64,000 bases of DNA from Halioxenophilus aromaticivorans (lineage in GTDB: Bacteria; Pseudomonadota; Gammaproteobacteria; Pseudomonadales; Cellvibrionaceae), in the NCBI RefSeq assembly GCF_042850945.1, contig NZ_AP031496.1, forward strand, positions 2,666,001 to 2,730,000, written 5' to 3'. Position numbers and translations under genes: made by a program. The notes under the pieces are model-generated. The model was not told the origin of the DNA. It did no database searches and worked only from the letters and a program-made list of their open reading frames with translations. Shown here one piece after another: positions 59,049 through 64,000 of the stretch (the stretch's first letter is position 1; every line of letters begins with the position of its first letter).

Positions 59049-61391
59049 TTGACCGATACCACGATTGAACGTCAACCGGTTTCCAGCGCGCTAAAGCTGA
59101 GGCAGATCGTCACCGAGGGTGCGTTGGTGGTTTTGGTGTCTCTTTGCCTGTTCCTCCTGTTGGCATTGTTTACCTATACGCCAGAAGACCCAGGCTGGTC
59201 TCGCACCGGCGCAGGTGATGATATCGGCAATGCCGGCGGAGCCATCGGCGCGTGGGTGGCCGATGTCTTTTTTTCCTTATTTGGCTACATCGCTTATTGT
59301 TTTCCAGTACTGATTGCCCTGCGAATCTGGCGCATTCTGGCCGGCCGAAAAGATCACCAGGTGGAGGTAGATTGGCTGTTGCTCGGCCTGCGTCTGATTG
59401 GTCTCGGCCTAGTAATGATCGCTGGTACCGGAATAGTCTCGTTGAAGTTCGGTTTGGAATCCTCATATTTACCGTTTTCCAACGGCGGTATGTTGGGGGC
59501 GACAATCAGCCAGGGCATTGAGGCTGCCTTTAGCTATATTGGCGGCACCTTGATTCTGGTAGCTCTGTTTCTATTCGGTTTGACTATTTTTACCGATTTA
59601 TCTTGGCTGTGGTTGATGGATACCATCGGCGCGACCGTGCTCAATGGGATCGAGAAATTCAAGTCTCGCCAGGAGCAAAAGCGGGAAGTGAAAGAAGAGG
59701 CAGAAATCGCCCGGGTAGCCATCCAAGAGCGCACAGAGAGCCGCAAACAGCGGAAAAAGGTTCTGGAAAAGAAAACCGAGCCCATTGCCATCGAAGCCCC
59801 CAAGCCAAAGGCTAAAAAGAGCGAGCGTGTGCAGCGTGAAAAACAGACCAGCTTATTCAATGAGCCCGTAGTGGGTGAATTACCGCCGTTAAGCCTACTA
59901 GACCCGGCGGACAGCGATGGCGACAAAGGCTTCTCTGAAGAGTCGCTCACGGCAATGAGCAAACTGCTAGAGCTTAAACTACAAGATTTTGGTATCGCCG
60001 CCGAGGTTGTGGCCGTCATGCCAGGGCCTGTAGTTACACGTTTCGAACTGCAACCTGCCCCCGGTATTAAAGCCGCCCGAATTACTAATTTGGCAAAGGA
60101 TTTAGCTCGCTCTTTAGCGGTGATTAGTGTGCGGGTAGTGGAGGTTATTCCGGGTAAGCCCTATGTTGGCATTGAAATTCCCAACGAAGTTCGGCAGATG
60201 GTTCGGCTCAGCGAAGTGTTGGAAAGTAGAGCCTTTGACAAGGCTAAATCACCGTTGTCTCTGGCGTTGGGCCAAGACATTGCCGGCGAGCCGGTCATTG
60301 CCGATCTGGCTAAGATGCCCCACGTGCTGGTGGCCGGTACCACAGGTTCGGGTAAATCTGTCGGTGTTAACGCCATGCTATTGAGCCTGCTCTTTAAGTC
60401 TTCACCCGAGCAGGTACGGCTTATTTTGGTTGACCCAAAAATGCTAGAGCTGTCGGTGTACGAGGGTATTCCGCATCTGCTCACACCAGTAGTGACGGAT
60501 ATGAACGATGCCGCCAACGGCCTACGTTGGTGCGTGGGTGAGATGGAGCGGCGCTACAAGCTTATGGCCGGTTTGGGTGTGCGCAATTTGGCAGGCTTTA
60601 ACAAACAGGTTGAAGAGGCTCGTAAAGCTGGCGAGCCGATAAAAGACCCGCTGTTCAAACCCGAAGAACATTACACACCGGGTGAAGAAGAGGCCGTTGC
60701 CCCCGATTTAGAAACCCTGCCATTTATTGTTGTGGTTATCGATGAATTCGCTGACATGATGATGATTGTGGGTAAAAAGGTTGAACAGCTTATAGCCCGT
60801 ATTGCCCAAAAAGCTCGTGCCGCCGGTATCCACTTGGTGCTGGCCACCCAACGTCCTTCGGTGGATGTTATTACCGGCCTGATTAAAGCCAACGTGCCAA
60901 CGCGCATGGCGTTTCAGGTCTCGTCTAAAATCGATTCTAGAACCATCATTGACCAGGGCGGGGCAGAGCAGTTGCTGGGCCACGGTGACATGCTGTATCT
61001 GCCGCCGGGCAGTGGGGTGCCGGTACGTGTGCACGGTGCCTTTGTTGATGACCATGAAGTACACAAGGTGGTAGAAAACTGGAAACGACGGGGTGAACCA
61101 AATTATTTGGAAGAAATCGTAGATGAAAGTACCAACGCTATCCCGGTGCCCGGACTGGCCACGGAGGGTGGTGAAGGTGGTGACGATGAATCAGACCCAC
61201 TTTACGACGAAGCCGTGGAGTTTGTGACTCAGTCACGCAAGGCCTCTATTTCTTCGGTGCAGCGTAAGTTGCGCGTTGGCTATAACCGAGCGGCACGTTT
61301 GATTGAAACCATGGAAATGGCCGGCGTGGTGAGCGAAATGGGAACCAATGGTAATCGCACCGTACTGGCACCCCCGCCGCCCAAACACTAA
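59049..61391 (+). CDS. ftsK: DNA translocase FtsK
   Basis: FtsK links division with chromosome segregation, pumping DNA toward dif and activating XerCD. The protein has four membrane segments in the first 200 residues, a short charged linker, and the motor with GTTGSGKSVGVNAM (Walker A) and IVVVIDEFADMMM (Walker B), then the winged-helix gamma domain (SISSVQRKLRVGYNRAARLIETME) that reads KOPS. I place the start at TTG 59049 because GGAG lies 6 nt ahead; this gives 780 aa. A TTG at 58971 would give 806 aa. The linker is much shorter than in E. coli, as in Pseudomonas. lolA follows. Confidence 0.94.
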   Translation: MTDTTIERQPVSSALKLRQIVTEGALVVLVSLCLFLLLALFTYTPEDPGWSRTGAGDDIGNAGGAIGAWVADVFFSLFGYIAYCFPVLIALRIWRILAGRKDHQVEVDWLLLGLRLIGLGLVMIAGTGIVSLKFGLESSYLPFSNGGMLGATISQGIEAAFSYIGGTLILVALFLFGLTIFTDLSWLWLMDTIGATVLNGIEKFKSRQEQKREVKEEAEIARVAIQERTESRKQRKKVLEKKTEPIAIEAPKPKAKKSERVQREKQTSLFNEPVVGELPPLSLLDPADSDGDKGFSEESLTAMSKLLELKLQDFGIAAEVVAVMPGPVVTRFELQPAPGIKAARITNLAKDLARSLAVISVRVVEVIPGKPYVGIEIPNEVRQMVRLSEVLESRAFDKAKSPLSLALGQDIAGEPVIADLAKMPHVLVAGTTGSGKSVGVNAMLLSLLFKSSPEQVRLILVDPKMLELSVYEGIPHLLTPVVTDMNDAANGLRWCVGEMERRYKLMAGLGVRNLAGFNKQVEEARKAGEPIKDPLFKPEEHYTPGEEEAVAPDLETLPFIVVVIDEFADMMMIVGKKVEQLIARIAQKARAAGIHLVLATQRPSVDVITGLIKANVPTRMAFQVSSKIDSRTIIDQGGAEQLLGHGDMLYLPPGSGVPVRVHGAFVDDHEVHKVVENWKRRGEPNYLEEIVDESTNAIPVPGLATEGGEGGDDESDPLYDEAVEFVTQSRKASISSVQRKLRVGYNRAARLIETMEMAGVVSEMGTNGNRTVLAPPPPKH

Positions 61392-61405
61392 ACAGAGATT
61401 CTTCA

Positions 61406-62032
61406 ATGATCCGAATATTACTCAGTCTTTGTACGATGGTGGTTTTAGCCACTGCCCAACCGGCCAGTGCCAACAGTGAGTCTTTGGTTGAATTACTGGA
61501 GCCGCTAGTCAATGGTGCAGGTGACTTTGAGCAGATCACATACGATAGCAAAGGGCAACCAGTGCAGCGCTCCAGTGGCCATTTTGCGGTCATGAAACCT
61601 GGCAAATTCTACTGGCAAACACTACAGCCCTATGAGCAAGTGTTGGTCTCTGATGCGCAAACCATCTGGCTTTACGATCCCGACCTAGAGCAGGTTACCG
61701 TAAAAACCTTTGCCGGTGAGCAGAATCAGTTGCCTATACGCATTTTAAGTGGTGACTTCGACCTAATTGGCAAGGAATTCCAGCTAAGCGAGGCGAAGAC
61801 CGAGCAGGGGCTGGTGTATCACTTGGCGCCTAACTCGGCCAGCAGCAATGTCGCCAGTATTGATCTTACCTTTGTGGGTCAGAATTTGGCCTCTATGACT
61901 GTGGTTGATCGCACCGAAACGAAAACTCAATTTGTGTTTTCTAACCGCAAGGCGCTAAGCCAGGACGACAAAAACAAATTCGCCTTCGAAATACCCGAGG
62001 GCGCTGACGTGTTCCATGATCAGCCGCTGTGA
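61406..62032 (+). CDS. lolA: Outer-membrane lipoprotein carrier protein LolA
   Basis: LolA carries lipoproteins through the periplasm from LolCDE to LolB. The 208-aa precursor has a signal peptide (MIRILLSLCTMVVLATAQPASA, cleavage near 22) and a mature chain with FEQITYDSKGQPVQRSSGHFAVMKPGKFYWQ, typical of LolA. Its TGA stop overlaps the rarA GTG start. Order ftsK-lolA-rarA-crcB-serS is conserved in related bacteria. Confidence 0.94.
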   Translation: MIRILLSLCTMVVLATAQPASANSESLVELLEPLVNGAGDFEQITYDSKGQPVQRSSGHFAVMKPGKFYWQTLQPYEQVLVSDAQTIWLYDPDLEQVTVKTFAGEQNQLPIRILSGDFDLIGKEFQLSEAKTEQGLVYHLAPNSASSNVASIDLTFVGQNLASMTVVDRTETKTQFVFSNRKALSQDDKNKFAFEIPEGADVFHDQPL

Positions 62033-63414
62033 CGGGATCGCTATTTGAGCCAGAGCAGGCCAAGTATCAACCTCTCGCCGCCCGAATGCGGCCGCGAGAT
62101 CTTTCCGAGTATGTAGGCCAGCAGCATTTGCTTGCGCCGGACAAGCCGCTTTACAAAGCGCTGTCCGCCGGCCGCCTACATTCCATGATCTTTTGGGGAC
62201 CGCCCGGAGTAGGCAAAACCTCACTGGCGCGTACCATTTCAGAGTCAACCGGCGCCCATTTCGAGACGATTTCTGCGGTGTTGGCGGGCGTGAAAGAAAT
62301 CCGCGCTGCTGTAGAAATGGCCAAACAACGCTGGGCCAGCCACGGCCAGGCCTCGGTGGTGTTTGTGGATGAGGTGCACCGTTTCAATAAGTCTCAGCAG
62401 GATGCTTTTCTACCTCATGTAGAAGATGGCACTATTGTGCTTATCGGCGCCACCACCGAAAACCCCTCGTTTGAACTTAACAACGCACTGTTGAGTCGCT
62501 GCCGAGTTTATTTGCTGCGCAGTCTTACCGATGCCGACTTAACAGATTTGTTAAATGTGGCCCTGCACGATGAAACCCGGGGTTTGGGTGAGCGCCAGTT
62601 GCACATTGCCGACGACGCTACAGCCAAACTTATAGCGGGCTGCCAGGGTGACGGACGCATGTTGCTGAATTTACTGGAGATGTGCTCAGATTTACTGACT
62701 GAACAGGATATGGAAATTACCGTGGCCTTGCTGAGTGAGGTAATGGCCAGTGACGTTCGGCGCTACGACAAAGGTGGGGATCTTTTCTACGATCAGATCT
62801 CCGCGCTACACAAATCTGTACGTGGCAGCGATCCAGACGCTGCCATTTACTGGTTGGCGAGGATGCTTGATGGTGGCTGTGAGCCCCTGTATATTGCCCG
62901 CCGATTGGTGCGCATGGCAACCGAGGACATAGGCAACGCCGATCCTAGAGCCATGGAGATCGCTCTTAACGCGTGGATGGTGCAAGAGCGCTTAGGCAGC
63001 CCGGAAGGCGAGCTGGCCATCGCTCAGGCGGCGATTTATTTAGCCAGCGCGGCCAAGAGCAACGCTGCCTACAATGCCTACAACGCTGCCATGGCCGATG
63101 TGAAACAAGAGCCCAGCTACGAGGTGCCTTGGCACTTGCGCAACGCACCCACAAAACTAATGAAAGAGCTGGGCTTCGGTGAGGAATACCGCTATGCCCA
63201 CGACGAACCAGGAGCATTTGCTGCCGGCGAAAGTTACTTCCCAGAGGCCATCAAGGAGCGGCGCTACTACCACCCCGAGGAGCGTGGGATGGAAGCCAAG
63301 ATCGGCGAGAAGTTGCGCTATTTGCAGTCGCTAAACCAAGCCAGTGATCGTCAGAGATACCCCGGCATGGGCAATGGCAAGCAGGGTCAGGACAACGACA
63401 TAGATAGGGATTAA
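62029..63414 (+). CDS. rarA: Replication-associated recombination protein RarA (MgsA)
   Basis: RarA is an AAA+ ATPase related to clamp loaders and eukaryotic WRNIP1 that acts at stalled forks and duplex ends. The 461-aa protein has MRPRDLSEYVGQQHLLAP, the Walker A GPPGVGKTSLA, Walker B VVFVDEVHRFNKSQQD, sensor GATTENPSFE and a C-terminal tetramerisation domain. The GTG start shares four bases with the lolA stop (GTGA), indicating translational coupling. Confidence 0.95.
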   Translation: MTGSLFEPEQAKYQPLAARMRPRDLSEYVGQQHLLAPDKPLYKALSAGRLHSMIFWGPPGVGKTSLARTISESTGAHFETISAVLAGVKEIRAAVEMAKQRWASHGQASVVFVDEVHRFNKSQQDAFLPHVEDGTIVLIGATTENPSFELNNALLSRCRVYLLRSLTDADLTDLLNVALHDETRGLGERQLHIADDATAKLIAGCQGDGRMLLNLLEMCSDLLTEQDMEITVALLSEVMASDVRRYDKGGDLFYDQISALHKSVRGSDPDAAIYWLARMLDGGCEPLYIARRLVRMATEDIGNADPRAMEIALNAWMVQERLGSPEGELAIAQAAIYLASAAKSNAAYNAYNAAMADVKQEPSYEVPWHLRNAPTKLMKELGFGEEYRYAHDEPGAFAAGESYFPEAIKERRYYHPEERGMEAKIGEKLRYLQSLNQASDRQRYPGMGNGKQGQDNDIDRD

Positions 63415-63430
63415 AAAAGGAGTAGGGCGA

Positions 63431-63817
63431 ATGGGAGCTTGGTTGGCAGTGGCCATTGGTGGTGCCTTAGGGGCAATGACCCGGTTCGGTATCAGTACCT
63501 ATTGGTTGCCCGTGGTGCCCGGGCGCATACCGTGGTCTACCTTGTTGGTAAACGTTGTCGGTTCGCTTTTAATCGGTATTCTCTATGTCATCATCGTTGA
63601 TAAAGGTCTTTGGTCCCAGCAGTGGCGAGTATTATTAATGACCGGTTTTATGGGCGCTTTAACGACGTTTTCTACCTTTTCGATTGAGTCCGTTAGCTTG
63701 CTACAGCGCCAACAATTCGGATTGGCAGGTGTATACGTGGTAGTGTCGGTGGTTGCTTGTATCCTAGCTTCTTTTCTGGCGATTTGGCTCACACACAAAA
63801 TTCTCTCAATGTATTAA
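63431..63817 (+). CDS. crcB: Fluoride ion channel CrcB (Fluc)
   Basis: CrcB exports fluoride through a dual-topology dimer. The 128-aa protein has four membrane segments, with GGALGAMTRFGIS, STLLVNVVGSLLIGIL (the pore Asn) and GFMGALTTFSTFSIES (the Phe and Na+ site region). AAGGAG precedes the ATG. No fluoride riboswitch is seen; the gap to rarA is only 16 bp, so it is likely expressed with its neighbours. Confidence 0.94.
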   Translation: MGAWLAVAIGGALGAMTRFGISTYWLPVVPGRIPWSTLLVNVVGSLLIGILYVIIVDKGLWSQQWRVLLMTGFMGALTTFSTFSIESVSLLQRQQFGLAGVYVVVSVVACILASFLAIWLTHKILSMY

Positions 63818-63834
63818 CTGGAAATTTTTTAATC

Positions 63835-64000
63835 ATGTTAGACGCAAAATACGTTCGTACTCATCCCGCTGAGGTTGCTGAAAAACTGAAAAAACGCAAC
63901 TTTGATTTGGATGTTGCTGCCCTTGAAGCGCTGGAGGCAAGACGACGTAGTATTCAGTCCGATACAGAAAAGCTGCAACAAGAGCGCAATGCTCGCTCCA
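63835..64000 (+). CDS. serS: Seryl-tRNA synthetase, N-terminal part (cut by window end)
   Basis: The first 55 codons are present, beginning MLDAKYVRTHPAEVAEKLKKR. This is the start of the SerRS tRNA-binding coiled coil, which contacts the long variable arm of tRNA-Ser. The catalytic core lies beyond the window. It follows crcB by 17 bp in the conserved ftsK-lolA-rarA-crcB-serS group. The serine tRNA in this window is one of its substrates. Confidence 0.93.
   Translation, partial: MLDAKYVRTHPAEVAEKLKKRNFDLDVAALEALEARRRSIQSDTEKLQQERNARS

Noticed and set aside
63415..63430. Fluoride riboswitch before crcB
   Set aside because: The gap from rarA is only 16 bp, too short for the aptamer.
1..64000. 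CRISPR array, prophage, integrative element or transposon
   Set aside because: No spaced direct repeats of CRISPR size, no integrase, transposase or phage structural gene, and no long inverted repeats were seen. The gene order is conserved housekeeping throughout.

Overview
The window looks like a contiguous piece of a gammaproteobacterial chromosome of moderate GC, and nearly all of it is housekeeping. Gene content and order match the Pseudomonas/Cellvibrionales side of the class: rluC-HAD-sppA, yceD-rpmF-plsX-fabD-fabG-acpP-fabF-mltG-tmk, holB-pilZ-tatD, rluE-nudJ-mnmA-hflD-purB, cspD/clpS-clpA-infA-bpt-aat-trxB and ftsK-lolA-rarA-crcB-serS. A PilZ very close in sequence to Pseudomonas PilZ and a Burkholderia/Pseudomonas-type malate dehydrogenase agree with this. 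A marine or cellulolytic Cellvibrionales-like organism is my best guess, but only an inference. I see no phage, transposase, integron, CRISPR array or rRNA. One tRNA (tRNA-Ser UGA) is present.

Layout. 1-10.5 kb: the end of nfuA, an orphan protein, aroG, an AddA/AddB-like helicase-nuclease pair, a small secreted protein, murI and a DUF2489 membrane protein. 10.5-18.8 kb: trmA, yjbQ, the tusDCBE sulfur relay, yccA, tRNA-Ser, RNase E and a 1-kb non-coding gap shared by rne and rluC. 18.8-32.8 kb: a mostly rightward block with rluC, a HAD phosphatase, sppA, maf (leftward), the yceD-rpmF-plsX-fab cluster, mltG, tmk, a VanZ-like gene, rluA (leftward), holB, pilZ and tatD. 32.8-43 kb: accessory metabolism, with a glycosyltransferase, a PAP2 phosphatase, dimeric dUTPase, mdh, bcp, an AraC/GAF regulator, yajC, D-cysteine desulfhydrase, a cytosolic 5'-nucleotidase, a TSUP transporter and cysB. 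43-52 kb: a leftward block with a PabB-thioredoxin-like fusion, a GNAT fusion, roxA, purB, hflD, mnmA, nudJ, rluE and cspD, with a rightward Rieske protein inside it. 52-64 kb: the N-degron set (clpS, clpA, bpt, aat), infA and trxB, then ftsK-lolA-rarA-crcB-serS.

Several genes connect functionally. TusDCBE passes sulfur to MnmA for wobble-uridine thiolation, and TrmA, RluA, RluC and RluE add further RNA modifications. The plsX/fab block makes acyl chains for lipids. Aat and Bpt tag proteins that ClpS-ClpA then degrades. CysB, a TSUP transporter, D-cysteine desulfhydrase and a redox domain fused to PabB give the middle of the window a sulfur theme.

No clearly new multi-gene system is visible. 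The features most worth a second look are the PabB-thioredoxin-like fusion, an 18-bp tandem repeat between plsX and fabD, structured RNA candidates in the rne-rluC gap, a near-consensus promoter that would make yceD mRNA almost leaderless, and a heptamer tandem repeat upstream of bpt.
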